Positions 36,030 to 45,808 of a stretch of 64,000 bases of DNA are shown here, in pieces. Positions within the stretch are counted from its first letter, which is position 1. Every line of letters begins with the position of its first letter. Both the position numbers and the translations under genes were made by a program. Origin of the DNA: Brevibacterium pigmentatum. GTDB lineage: Bacteria; Actinomycetota; Actinomycetes; Actinomycetales; Brevibacteriaceae. The notes beneath the pieces were generated by a model. It did not search any database. It had not been told where the DNA came from and worked only from the letters and a program-made list of their open reading frames with translations. The stretch covers positions 496,001-560,000 of the forward strand of contig NZ_CP050153.1 of assembly GCF_011617465.1 (NCBI RefSeq), given 5' to 3'.

Positions 36030-39000
36030 ATGTCATTCCCCTCATCCCTTGCTAGGAAGTTCCGCACCCCGTTCTCAGGGCACATGCTGGGTTCACTCAA
36101 CCGTCTCGGTAGTCGGACACGTGCACTCATCGCGAGCGTTCTGACTCTTCTGCTCATCGCTGTGGTTCTCCCGGTCAACTCGGAACCCGCGCAGGCAGCT
36201 CCCGCTGAGGCTTCCCCGCAGGCCCTGCAGTGTGGGCCCATCTATACGATGCAGGGTTTGACGAATACGTCGCAGAATCTGTGGCAAATCGACCCCGCTT
36301 CGGGTGGACAGACGAGTCGCGGGACCTTCGGGGTTCCCAGCAATTTCGAGCAGATCAATGCGATGGGGATGAGTGCGGACGGCAGCTCGCTCTACGGCAT
36401 CTACACACAGAGCGACAATCGAGAGATCTTCCGTTATGACACGAACACGAACTCCTCACAGAGATTGACCCGCGGCCCCGCAAACTCTCCTATCACCCAC
36501 GGCGCCGTGGACCCCAGCAGCGGCATCTACTACTACGGAGGGTTCTCGAGCTCCACTTCGAGCGTCCTCAACGTCTACGGGTTCAACCCCTCGACAGGCC
36601 AGTCTCTTGGACTGGTCGCCCAAGGTACAGTGCCCGCCGATGGTGCAAACGGCGACTTCGCCTTCTCCAGCGCTGGTGAGCTCTACTACATCGGGGCAAA
36701 TGGGAACTCCTCGTCGACACTCGGGGTCGTCAACCAGGAGCTGCCGACGACCGCCCAGAGCAAGCCGAAAGTCATCGGAGGTACGAAGCTTACGAGCATC
36801 GCGTCGAAGCAACCGATCAACGGCATCGCCTTCGGCGGTGACGGGCTGCTCTATATGAGCAGCGGAACCACGCTCTACAGTGCCGACCCGACCAGCGGCA
36901 AGGTCCTGGGTACGAACTCCTTCGGGCAGACCGGCACCACCGATATGGCCTCGTGCGCGACTCCCAGCACGCTCCAGGTGCAGAAAGACTTCAGCAACGG
37001 CCGTTTCGCCCCCGAGGATCAGGCGACGCTGGATATCTCCGGCAACGGACTCGAGCCCGGTGCTCCCGGTAACACCGGCGTGACACAGGGCAATTCGAGC
37101 GGAGTCCAGAATCAGCAGCCCTCAGAGTACGCCGGTTCGATCATCGGACGACCTGGGCAGACCTTCCAGTTCTCCGAATCCGGGGCCGGCGCCAGCCAGA
37201 AGAACTACAAATCGACCTACAAGTGTGTGAACCAGCGCAACAAGCAGGAGCTGACAGGCGGCAACGGCACGAAGGGCAGCGTCACGATTCCCCGCGCCGG
37301 AGCCGACATCGTCTGCACTTTCGCCAACGAAGCTCAGCGACCCGGTCTGTCCTTGCAGAAGAACGCCCAGCTCAACGATTCGAACGGCAACGGCGTGGCT
37401 GACGCCGGCGATACGATCGACTACACCTTTACGGTGACCAACACCGGGCAGACGATCCTGGACAATGTCGCAATCGACGATGGATTCGATTTTGATGGCA
37501 AGGGAATCAGCCCGAGCTCGGTCGATGGACTGAAACCGGAGGATTCCCGAAAGTTCACCGCCAATTACACGGTGACGCAGAAAGACGTCGACCGCGGCAA
37601 AGACATCACGAACACCGCCACCGCACGGGGCGAATCACCGACGGGGCAGACTACCACCTCAGCAGAATCGAAGACCAACACACCGGTCGCCACCCGGGCC
37701 CCCGGGCTCTCGCTTCAGAAGACCAGTGAACTCGACGATGCCAACGGCAACAATGTCGCCGATGTCGGGGAGACGATCCGTTACTCGTTCACAGTGCAGA
37801 ACACCGGCAACACCACGCTCACCGATGTGGCCATCAACGATCCGCTTCTCGACAGCACTGACCCTGAGAAATCGTCAAGCCTGGCTCCGGGAGCGGAAAC
37901 GACCTTCTCCGGCAGCCACAAAGTCACCCAAGGCGACATTGACGCCAACGGGACCAACGGTGACGGAGTGATCCGCAACACCGCGACTGCCAGCGGTCTT
38001 ACACCCGGTCAGGATGATCCCGTCAAATCCGATCCGTCCTCGACAAACACTCCGTTGCCTGCTCAGAACAGCAGCATCGCGCTCAAGAAGACGAGCGAGC
38101 TGGACGATTCGAACAGCAACAATGTCGCCGATGTCGACGAAACGATCGCCTACAGATTCACAGTCACGAACACCGGCAACACCACTCTGAAAGATGTCGA
38201 CATCGCCGACGACTTCGATTTCGACGGGGCTGGGATCGACCCGGCCTCGATCGACAGCCTCGCCCCCGGCAACGACGCAAGCTTCACCGCGAAGTACACA
38301 GTCGGACAGTCCGATGTCGACGCAGGCGGGGTCATCGACAACACAGCCACCGCATCGGCGACCAGCCCCGGAGGAGATGCAATCGAGTCGGGCCAGTCCA
38401 GCACCGAGACGCCGGTCGCGGAACCGACCTCAGCGATGTCACTGAAGAAGGACGGAAAGCTTAGCCGAGACAGCAATGACAACGGTCTGGCCGATGTCGG
38501 GGACACTTTCGAATACACGTTCACGGTCACCAACCACGGAAACACGACCCTGGCAGACATCACGATCGACGACGACAGGATCGACTCCACCGATCCTTCA
38601 CAGATCAGCTCTCTAGCGCCCGGTAAGTCTGCTGAGTTCACGGCGAAGTACACCGTGACGCAGGCCGACATCGATACCGGAGGGGACATCGTCAACACGG
38701 CGACAGCCTCGGGGCGCGCACCGAATGGCAACGATGTTCGAACCGGTGAGTCGACGGACAACTTCCCGACAGCGGGACGGGAGAACTCGGTCTCGCTGCA
38801 GAAGGACGGAGTCCTCGACGACACCAACGACAACGGCACCGCCGACGCAGGTGAGACGATCGACTACACCTTCACGGTGAAGAACAACGGCAACACCACG
38901 CTGACCGATGTCACCGTCAACGATGACACGATAGATGCCAACACCCTGAGTCCGAAGTCGGCAGCGTCGCTTGCACCAGGAGAGGAAGCGACATTCACTG

Positions 39001-42000
39001 GCAGCCGACAGGTCACGCAGGCAGACGTCAATGCCGGCGAAGACATCGTCAACACGGCGACTGCTACAGCTGCTGCGCTGGGCACGAACACTCCGATCAC
39101 GTCGACCGAAGCAGTCGACAAGGTGCCGACCACAGCGCAGACCAACGGTTTGGCCCTGCAGAAGACGAGCGCTCTCGACGACGACAAGAGTGCCGCTGAA
39201 GTCGGCGACGTCATCAACTTCACGTTCACCGTGACCAACACCGGGAACACCACCGTCGAGGATGTGAGCGTCGCCGATGAGTTCGATTTCGACTCCGGAA
39301 TCGACCCCGGCTCGATCGAGAGTCTGGCGCCAGGCGAGCAGAAGACCCTCAACGCCGACTACACGGTGACCCAGTCGGACATCGACGCCGGTAAGGACAT
39401 CAGTAACACTGCGTCGGCGAACGGCACCGCACCGAACGGTGCACCCGTCGAATCCAACGAATCCACCGCGAATACGCCGGTGAAGCCGCGAGCCAATGGT
39501 GTGGCGATCAGCAAGACTGCCGAACTCGAAGACACCAACGACAACGGCGTCGCAGATCAGGGCGAAACCATCGCGTACACATTCGTGGTCACCAACACCG
39601 GAAATACCACACTCACCGACGTCACCATCGACGATGATCTGATCGACGCTGACACACTCAAACCCAAGACAGCAGATTCGCTGGCACCAGGAGAACAAGC
39701 GACTTTCACCGCATCGTTCAAGGTGACTCAGAAGGCCATCGATAACGTACGCGACGATGGTGATCAGGGAATCGTCAACATCGCCGCCGCAGAAGCTGCG
39801 TCGCCCGGTGGGGACTCGATCACGAGCGCCGAGGATACGGCGAACGTGCCCCTGGCTCCGCAGGCCTCGGGGCTGCATCTGAAGAAGAGCGGCGAACTGC
39901 AGGGAGACGGAACAGCGGCGACGGTCGGTGACACCATCGACTACACCTTTGTCGTCACCAACACCGGAAACACCACACTGACCCACCTCGGCATTGATGA
40001 CGATCGACTCGACGAAGTTGAGCTCAGCGATCCCGACTCTCTACCGAATGGTCTCGCCCCGGGCGAATCGGCGACGTTCAGCGGCAGCTACACAGTGACG
40101 CAGGCCGACATCGACGCCACCGAGTCGACCGACCTCATCAACACCGCCACCGCCCGCGGAACGACGCCCGGGGACAATGAGATCGCATCCGGTCCCTCCT
40201 CGGCGAACGTGCCCAAGGCACCTCGTTCCCCGCAATTGAAGCTGGAGAAGACCGGTGAGATACAGGGAGCGGACATCGCGGACGTCGGCGACGAGATCAA
40301 GTACACGTTCAAGGTGACCAACACCGGCAACACCTCTATCAGCGACGTGAGCATCGAAGATGCGAATGTCGATAAGGTCGAACCCGCCAACGTCGGCACA
40401 GTGGCACCAGGGGACTCGGCCACCTTCACTGCCACCTACACAGTGACGCAGGCCGACGTCGACGCAGGAGGCGTCGAGAACACGGCGACGGCGAAGGGGT
40501 CAACCCCTGATGACTCCGCAGTCGAAGCAGTGGACACCGACAGTCAGCCAGTTGTAGGGCCCGTACCTGCGATGACATTGGAGAAATCGGACGAGCTGCA
40601 GGACGAGAACGACAATAACGCCGCCGATGCCGGTGAAACGATCCAGTACACGTTCACGGTTGAGAACACAGGCAACGTGACGTTGCGCCGCGTCACCATC
40701 GACGATGTCAAGGTCGACGACGGCACATTGAGGCCGAAGTCAGTCAGCAAACTCGCTCCAGGCGATAAGGCGACCTTCACCGCCAGCTATACGGTCACTC
40801 AGGCAGATGTCGACGACGGCGGTCCGATCGTCAACACTGCGACGGCTCAGACACGGTCCGAAGGCGATCAGACTCCTGTCCGCTCCAACGAGGACAGCAC
40901 GAAGACGCCTGTGGCAGAACATGATTCTGCCTTGTCTCTCAAGAAGTCCAATGAGCTGAAAGATGAGAACGACAACGGTGCCGCCGACGTCGGTGAGACC
41001 ATCGAATACTCGTTCAAGGTGACGAATTCAGGAAACACCACTCTGAGCGACGTGACCGTCAATGATGAGCACATCGACGATGGGTCGCTGAGCCCGAAGT
41101 CCGTCGCCTCCCTGGCGCCGGACGAATCGGCGACCTTCACCGCCACTCACACGGTTACACAGGCCGACGTGGATGGTGGCAAGGCAGTGAGGAACACCGC
41201 CACCGCCGAAGGTACGGCTCCGGGCGACGACGACAAGGTTCGCTCCGCCGAAGCCAGCACTGAGACACCTGTCGCCGACACCGATGCTGCGTTGTCGATC
41301 GAAAAGACTGCGGATAAGGACACGCTTGTCGCCGGTGACTCCATTGAGTACTCGTTCAAAATCACGAACACGGGCAATGTGACTCTGTCCGATGTGGGCG
41401 TCGACGAGGGCGAATTCTCGGGTACGGGCGAACTTTCGCCAGTGAACTGCTCCGACGACTCAGCGAAGCTGGCCCCCGGCGATTCGGTGACCTGTACTGC
41501 CGCCTATGAGGTGACGCAGGCCGACGTTAATCGCGGTTCGCTCGACAACTCCGCAGCAGCGACGGGCAAGGCACCGAACGGTGACGATGTGGCCTCTGAG
41601 CCTTCGGACTGGAGCATCACGGGTGAGTCGGTTCCGGGTCTCTCGGTCGAGAAGACCGCCGACACGAACACGTTCGAGGACGGCGAATCGATCACGTACT
41701 CCTTCAAGGTGACGAACACAGGCAATGTGACTCTGTCGGATGTGGGCATCGACGAAGCCGAGTTCACCGGCTCCGGCGACCTGTCCGAGATCAGCTGTGC
41801 AAAGGAGGCAGCGTCATTGGCGCCGGGAGACTCGGTGAAGTGTACAGCTGCTTACAAGGCCACTCAGGCCGACGTCGACCGTGGTTCGATCGAGAACTCC
41901 GCGACGGCGAAGGCCACGACACCGAACGGTGATGATGTGGACTCTGACCCCTCCGAGGTGAGAATTCCAGCAGCCGAGGCCGGCCCGGCAGTGTCGATCG

Positions 42001-42785
42001 AAAAGACGGCGGATAAGGACTTTTACAAAGCTGGTGATTCGATCGAGTACTCGTTCAAAGTCACCAATAACGGGAATGTGTCCTTGTCCGATGTGGGCGT
42101 TGATGAAAGTGAGTTCACGGGTTCGGGCGAACTGTCCGACGTCAGTTGCCCCGACGATGCCGCAAAGCTGGCTCCCGGTGAGTCGATGACTTGCACGGCC
42201 ACCTACGACGTGGTCCAGTCGGACGTGGACCGTGGTTCGCTCGAGAACTCGGCGACGGCCACAGGCCAGGCACCGAACGGTGACGACGTCGTCTCGGACC
42301 CGTCTGAGGTGAACCTATCTGCCTCGGATGAGGATTCGGACAGCTCTTCCGACGCGGATGTCAAGGGTGATTCCGACAGCTCGTCGGACGCGGACGCCAA
42401 GGATGATTCGGATAGTGCGACGGGTGCAGGTGCCGGAGATGATTCAGACAGTTCGTCGGAGTCGGATTCGTCTGCGGACAGTGACGGCGGCAAGGGGTCG
42501 GTTGCCAGTGCGGATGCGGAGGCGTCTGATAAGGCTGATGCTGGTCCCTCGGCTGACGCCGGTGGCTCTGACGACGCAACGAGTGGAAGTTCCTCGACAG
42601 AAGCGGACACTTCGTCGGAAGCGGCTTCGTCGACCGACGCGGATTCGTCCGGCAGCAGCGACGGCGGAGGAGACCTCCCCAGAACCGGTGCAGCGGGAAT
42701 CTTCGGAATCAGCGCGATTGCTCTGCTCTTGTTGGCGATCGGAATGGTGATCGTGCCGTCGGTACGACGGAGAAAGTCGAGCTGA
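36030..42785 (+). CDS. Giant LPXTG-anchored surface protein with 14 DUF11-like repeats
   Basis: 2251 residues. A signal peptide (basic N-terminus, hydrophobic core near residues 32-50, A-Q-A-A-P cleavage region) is followed by a beta-propeller-like domain (residues ~65-310, with repeated strands such as A-D-G-S-S-L-Y-G-I-Y), a linker domain to ~435, then 14 tandem DUF11-type beta-sandwich repeats of about 115-120 residues, an Asp/Ser-rich stalk (~2100-2210) and the sortase signal LPRTG at 2216-2220 with a hydrophobic span and R-R-R-K-S-S tail. Most repeats start with a D-x-N-x-N-G-x-A-D loop that could bind Ca2+. It is covalently wall-attached and probably adhesive. ATG 36030 is 6 bases after AAAGG. 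Confidence 0.9.
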   Translation: MSFPSSLARKFRTPFSGHMLGSLNRLGSRTRALIASVLTLLLIAVVLPVNSEPAQAAPAEASPQALQCGPIYTMQGLTNTSQNLWQIDPASGGQTSRGTFGVPSNFEQINAMGMSADGSSLYGIYTQSDNREIFRYDTNTNSSQRLTRGPANSPITHGAVDPSSGIYYYGGFSSSTSSVLNVYGFNPSTGQSLGLVAQGTVPADGANGDFAFSSAGELYYIGANGNSSSTLGVVNQELPTTAQSKPKVIGGTKLTSIASKQPINGIAFGGDGLLYMSSGTTLYSADPTSGKVLGTNSFGQTGTTDMASCATPSTLQVQKDFSNGRFAPEDQATLDISGNGLEPGAPGNTGVTQGNSSGVQNQQPSEYAGSIIGRPGQTFQFSESGAGASQKNYKSTYKCVNQRNKQELTGGNGTKGSVTIPRAGADIVCTFANEAQRPGLSLQKNAQLNDSNGNGVADAGDTIDYTFTVTNTGQTILDNVAIDDGFDFDGKGISPSSVDGLKPEDSRKFTANYTVTQKDVDRGKDITNTATARGESPTGQTTTSAESKTNTPVATRAPGLSLQKTSELDDANGNNVADVGETIRYSFTVQNTGNTTLTDVAINDPLLDSTDPEKSSSLAPGAETTFSGSHKVTQGDIDANGTNGDGVIRNTATASGLTPGQDDPVKSDPSSTNTPLPAQNSSIALKKTSELDDSNSNNVADVDETIAYRFTVTNTGNTTLKDVDIADDFDFDGAGIDPASIDSLAPGNDASFTAKYTVGQSDVDAGGVIDNTATASATSPGGDAIESGQSSTETPVAEPTSAMSLKKDGKLSRDSNDNGLADVGDTFEYTFTVTNHGNTTLADITIDDDRIDSTDPSQISSLAPGKSAEFTAKYTVTQADIDTGGDIVNTATASGRAPNGNDVRTGESTDNFPTAGRENSVSLQKDGVLDDTNDNGTADAGETIDYTFTVKNNGNTTLTDVTVNDDTIDANTLSPKSAASLAPGEEATFTGSRQVTQADVNAGEDIVNTATATAAALGTNTPITSTEAVDKVPTTAQTNGLALQKTSALDDDKSAAEVGDVINFTFTVTNTGNTTVEDVSVADEFDFDSGIDPGSIESLAPGEQKTLNADYTVTQSDIDAGKDISNTASANGTAPNGAPVESNESTANTPVKPRANGVAISKTAELEDTNDNGVADQGETIAYTFVVTNTGNTTLTDVTIDDDLIDADTLKPKTADSLAPGEQATFTASFKVTQKAIDNVRDDGDQGIVNIAAAEAASPGGDSITSAEDTANVPLAPQASGLHLKKSGELQGDGTAATVGDTIDYTFVVTNTGNTTLTHLGIDDDRLDEVELSDPDSLPNGLAPGESATFSGSYTVTQADIDATESTDLINTATARGTTPGDNEIASGPSSANVPKAPRSPQLKLEKTGEIQGADIADVGDEIKYTFKVTNTGNTSISDVSIEDANVDKVEPANVGTVAPGDSATFTATYTVTQADVDAGGVENTATAKGSTPDDSAVEAVDTDSQPVVGPVPAMTLEKSDELQDENDNNAADAGETIQYTFTVENTGNVTLRRVTIDDVKVDDGTLRPKSVSKLAPGDKATFTASYTVTQADVDDGGPIVNTATAQTRSEGDQTPVRSNEDSTKTPVAEHDSALSLKKSNELKDENDNGAADVGETIEYSFKVTNSGNTTLSDVTVNDEHIDDGSLSPKSVASLAPDESATFTATHTVTQADVDGGKAVRNTATAEGTAPGDDDKVRSAEASTETPVADTDAALSIEKTADKDTLVAGDSIEYSFKITNTGNVTLSDVGVDEGEFSGTGELSPVNCSDDSAKLAPGDSVTCTAAYEVTQADVNRGSLDNSAAATGKAPNGDDVASEPSDWSITGESVPGLSVEKTADTNTFEDGESITYSFKVTNTGNVTLSDVGIDEAEFTGSGDLSEISCAKEAASLAPGDSVKCTAAYKATQADVDRGSIENSATAKATTPNGDDVDSDPSEVRIPAAEAGPAVSIEKTADKDFYKAGDSIEYSFKVTNNGNVSLSDVGVDESEFTGSGELSDVSCPDDAAKLAPGESMTCTATYDVVQSDVDRGSLENSATATGQAPNGDDVVSDPSEVNLSASDEDSDSSSDADVKGDSDSSSDADAKDDSDSATGAGAGDDSDSSSESDSSADSDGGKGSVASADAEASDKADAGPSADAGGSDDATSGSSSTEADTSSEAASSTDADSSGSSDGGGDLPRTGAAGIFGISAIALLLLAIGMVIVPSVRRRKSS
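37340..42320 (+). repeat. 14 tandem DUF11-like coding repeats (about 350 bp each)
   Basis: Each unit begins with L-x-L-x-K-x-x-x-L-x-D, then E-T-I-x-Y-T-F-x-V-T-N-T-G-N-T-T-L, then L-A-P-G-E-x-A-T-F and T-V-T-Q-A-D-V-D. Units 1-11 carry the Asn/Asp loop or a shortened version; units 12-14 form a subgroup with an extra Cys pair (V-N-C / V-T-C type). The DNA has diverged, so this is old amplification. Confidence 0.85.
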
Positions 42786-42863
42786 TCTGGGGAGTCACGG
42801 CTCAGAGACAGAGTGCCTGCGCCTGTTGCGGCCGATTTCTCGGCCCGAAAGCACGGCTCTTGA

Positions 42864-44984
42864 CTACAGCGGGTCGGCTCGTTTCGACTGCCGCGAGTCG
42901 CGCCTCAATGGACCTGCACTGTGGGCACTGGGCCTGTTGTCACCATGGACATGGGCACTGGCGATCATCGGCCTTGGCCGCTCAGCCAGCGACCTTTCAC
43001 TGCGCCCCGTCGGCCCCCCCCCAAACCGAGCAAAGTACGCCAACGCCTCGAACGAATCCACAGCATCCGGATTCGCGACCTTGGCCAGATCGTGCCCCTG
43101 GAGCAGCCTCTTCACCGGCACCTCGAGCTTCTTGCCCGTTTTCGTGTGCGGGATCGCAGGCACCGCAATGACGTCATCGGGCACGTGCCGCGGTGACGCT
43201 TTGGACCGCAGCTCTCCAGCGATCCGCGACCGCAACCCAGAATCCAACGAAACCCCCTCAGCCAACACGACGAACAGCGGCATCCAGTACCCGCCGTCGG
43301 GCTGTTCAGCTCCGATGACGAGGGATTCGGCTACCTCGGGGATGCCGTCGACGACGTCGTAGATGTCGGCGCTGCCCAAGCGCACGCCCTGCCGGTTGAG
43401 GGTGGCGTCCGAGCGGCCGGAGATGATGACGCTGCCGTGGTCGGTGATGGTGATCCAGTCGCCGTGGCGCCAGACTCCGGGGAACATCGAGAAGTATGTG
43501 TCGCGGTAGCGCTCACCGTCCGGGTCGTTCCAGAACTTCACCGGCATCGACGGCATCGGTGCGGTGATGACCATCTCCCCGACCTCGTCGATCAACGGCC
43601 GACCGTTATCGTCCCAGGACTCCAACGCCACACCGAGGACCGGCCGTGAGAGTTCCCCGGCCCAGACTGGGCAGTTGGGTGCGGATCCGGCGAAGCCGCT
43701 GACGACGTCCGTGCCGCCGCTCGTCGAGGCCAGCTGCACGCGTTCGACGACGGCATCGCGCACCCAGGGGAAGCAGTGGGCGGGCACGGGGGCGCCGGTG
43801 GCGCCGATCGTGCGCAGTGCGGAGAGGTCGAAGTCCGTGCCGGGTTCAAGCCCGGCCTTCATCCCGGCCAGGAAGATCCCAGGACTGACCCCGAGCACAT
43901 TCGCCTTCGTGTCCGCGGCGATCTCCCACAGCCGGCCCGGCCCCGGATAGAGGGGACTGCCGTCGAAGCACACCGTGGTCGCACCGCCCACCAGCGCCGA
44001 GGCGACGAGGTTCCACATCATCCAGTTCGTATTCGTGTACCAGAAGAACCGGTCGCCCGGCCGGATGTCGAGGTGGAGACCCAGTAGGCGCAGGTGATCG
44101 ATGACGACCCCGCCGTGGCTGTGTACGATCCCCTTGGGTATCCCCGTCGTGCCCGAGGAGTACAACACCCACAGCGGGGTATCGAAATCGACGCGCGCAA
44201 ACTCGGGTTCGGTATCTCCGGAAGCGATATCGTCCCAGGCGGTGAGGTTCATGACCCGACCGTGTTCGTCGAGGAATTCCTCGTCGAGGTTGCCCACCCC
44301 GACCACGGCGCGCAGGCTCGGCATCCGGTGGGCCAAATCCGCGACTTGGTCGCGGCGGTCGAAGGCCTGACCGTTCCACAGGTAGCCGTCGGCGGCGAAG
44401 AGCACTTTCGGTTCGAGCTGGCCGAGTTTCGTCGCCGCACCTTCGGCGGCGTAGTCCTGGGCGCAGGCGGACCAGATGGCGCCGACCGAGGCGGTGGCGA
44501 GGAAGGCGATGAGGGTGTGGTGGGTGTTCGGCAGGTAGCCGACGACGCGGTCGGCTTCGCCGACTCCTTGCTCGCGCAGCCAGGCGGCAACGGATCCGAC
44601 TTGGCAGCGCAGCTCGCACCAAGTGGTTTCGGTGCGCTCGCCGGATTCTTTGATGGTGATGATGGCCGGTTCGTCGGCGAGATTGTCATTGAGGCCGGCC
44701 CGCAGGGCGTGTTCGGCGTAGTTGAGGCGGGTGCCGGGAAACCAGGTGGCACCTGGCATGGATCGGTCGGTGAGCACTTCGGTATAAGGCTCGTCGCCGA
44801 TGACGTCGAAGAAGTCCCAGACCGCACCCCAGAATCCGTCGAGGTCGTCCACCGACCATTTCCACAGATCGTCATATGTAGCCAGGCTTAGGCCGGTGCG
44901 TTGGTTGGCGAAGTCGGTGAAGTCGGCGATCTGCGGTCGCGGGGTCTGGTCGGGGTCGGGAAGCCAGATCGGTTCAGTGGTCAA
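42864..44984 (-). CDS. Acetoacetyl-CoA synthetase (with aberrant C-terminus)
   Basis: 706 residues, an ANL-superfamily enzyme that joins acetoacetate and CoA with ATP. The AMP-binding motif YSSGTTGIPKG is near residue 273, and the S-T-S-G-G-T-D-V-V-S-G-F and G-D-W-I segments are present. The TTG start at 44984 has GGAG 5 bases upstream. Family members are about 650-660 residues; here the last ~45 residues (after F-A-R-F-G-G-G) are low-complexity and unlike the family. They arise by reading through a 9-base C run (G on the coding strand) at 43014-43022. With ten bases the protein would stop after F-G-G-G-A-D-G-A-Q. The core enzyme is complete. Confidence 0.88.
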   Translation of the reverse strand: MTTEPIWLPDPDQTPRPQIADFTDFANQRTGLSLATYDDLWKWSVDDLDGFWGAVWDFFDVIGDEPYTEVLTDRSMPGATWFPGTRLNYAEHALRAGLNDNLADEPAIITIKESGERTETTWCELRCQVGSVAAWLREQGVGEADRVVGYLPNTHHTLIAFLATASVGAIWSACAQDYAAEGAATKLGQLEPKVLFAADGYLWNGQAFDRRDQVADLAHRMPSLRAVVGVGNLDEEFLDEHGRVMNLTAWDDIASGDTEPEFARVDFDTPLWVLYSSGTTGIPKGIVHSHGGVVIDHLRLLGLHLDIRPGDRFFWYTNTNWMMWNLVASALVGGATTVCFDGSPLYPGPGRLWEIAADTKANVLGVSPGIFLAGMKAGLEPGTDFDLSALRTIGATGAPVPAHCFPWVRDAVVERVQLASTSGGTDVVSGFAGSAPNCPVWAGELSRPVLGVALESWDDNGRPLIDEVGEMVITAPMPSMPVKFWNDPDGERYRDTYFSMFPGVWRHGDWITITDHGSVIISGRSDATLNRQGVRLGSADIYDVVDGIPEVAESLVIGAEQPDGGYWMPLFVVLAEGVSLDSGLRSRIAGELRSKASPRHVPDDVIAVPAIPHTKTGKKLEVPVKRLLQGHDLAKVANPDAVDSFEALAYFARFGGGPTGRSERSLAERPRPMIASAHVHGDNRPSAHSAGPLRRDSRQSKRADPL

Positions 44985-45063
44985 TTCTTCTCCTCAGTAC
45001 ATCGGTGTACAGCAGTGGACGAGGTCTTCACTAGCCCGAATGAGGAGAACTCGTTCTGCAGTG

Positions 45064-45154
45064 GAGACTCTCAGCCCACCTTACGCCGCCACTACTGCAG
45101 CCCGGATCTGCCGCCCGAAATGCGACTGCGCCGCTGGGGACCCTCAGCGGCGCA
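45064..45154. repeat. 91-bp direct repeat, copy 1
   Basis: Nearly identical to 45696-45786. It ends in a hairpin with 9-bp stem GCGCCGCTG/CAGCGGCGC. The core reads GCCGCCACTACTGCAGCCC. The two copies frame a small gene fragment. Confidence 0.8.
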
Positions 45155-45253
45155 AGGCAGGGCGGTTGAGTCACAAAACATTTGAATCTTGGTTGGTGTG
45201 GTCCCTAGCGCCCCCTTGGTTTTAGCAAGTTTACGGCGGCAATTTTCGGCCGG

Positions 45254-45724
45254 TTACCGTATATCGTGTCCTCTTGGTGATTGAATACCTACTGGTCCTG
45301 CAACAATTTCCGCTAAGTCCTTCATTGCTCGTTTTTGGCGGAATTTCGCAGCCTCTTCAGGATCAAACAGATCTGGAACCATGAACTCGATGACGACGAT
45401 AACAGAAATTGAATCCCTTGAAACTCCGCTGGCATTATCCATGCGCTCTGCAGCAATAGACCTCGAGAACATAGTCATCCTTTTCGCTACTTCGCGGGGT
45501 ATTTCGTAGGAGGCTTCCTGAATTCCTATCCACTCTTCGCGATCTACAGGCAGATCGACTGCGACACCGACCCCATTGTCGGATGCCCAGGAGCGACCGA
45601 TGAGGCCTTGCTCTTTAGGGAAGGCCTTGCGTCCTAGAGCCCGATACGGTTCTGCTTCTGCGCAGCGGCAAATAAGTTCGAAACTGTCAGCCTCAGAGTT
45701 TCTGAGTCCACCTTTCGCCGCCAC
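45254..45724 (-). CDS. GAF-like domain fragment of unknown function
   Basis: 156 residues from a GTG at 45724 that lies inside repeat copy 2. The segment G-L-I-G-R-S-W followed by the alternating hydrophobic strands, and the final M-V-P-D-L-F helix, resemble part of a GAF-type sensory domain, but I cannot name a family. Codon use is less GC-rich than in neighbouring genes, suggesting acquired DNA. No SD is seen and the N-terminal residues are encoded by the repeat, so it is probably a 5'-truncated gene fused to the repeat. The 91-bp repeats on both sides suggest the whole unit moved or was duplicated. Confidence 0.4.
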   Translation of the reverse strand: MAAKGGLRNSEADSFELICRCAEAEPYRALGRKAFPKEQGLIGRSWASDNGVGVAVDLPVDREEWIGIQEASYEIPREVAKRMTMFSRSIAAERMDNASGVSRDSISVIVVIEFMVPDLFDPEEAAKFRQKRAMKDLAEIVAGPVGIQSPRGHDIR

Positions 45725-45786
45725 TACTGTAGCCCGGATCTGCCGCCCGAAACGCGACTGCGCCGCTGAGAAATCTCAGCGGCGCA
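45696..45786. repeat. 91-bp direct repeat, copy 2
   Basis: Matches 45064-45154 at most positions, with an 11-bp stem hairpin at its right end (loop AAAT). The insertion sequence begins 10 bases further on, its 8-bp target duplication starting at 45789. Confidence 0.8.
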
Positions 45787-45808
45787 GTCGAAATATGGCT
45801 CTTCGCAG

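Noticed and set aside
35864..36055. 63-codon frame upstream of the surface protein
   Set aside because: No SD, overlaps the surface gene start and lies in AT-richer promoter DNA.
38613..39986. 457-codon minus-strand frame inside the surface protein gene
   Set aside because: Periodic antisense shadow of the repeats; Arg/Val/Gly-rich without a family match.
37340..42320. Regularly spaced repeats that might be a CRISPR or satellite array
   Set aside because: The unit is about 350 bp, codes for DUF11 domains in frame, and the DNA copies are divergent; there are no short identical repeats with unique spacers.
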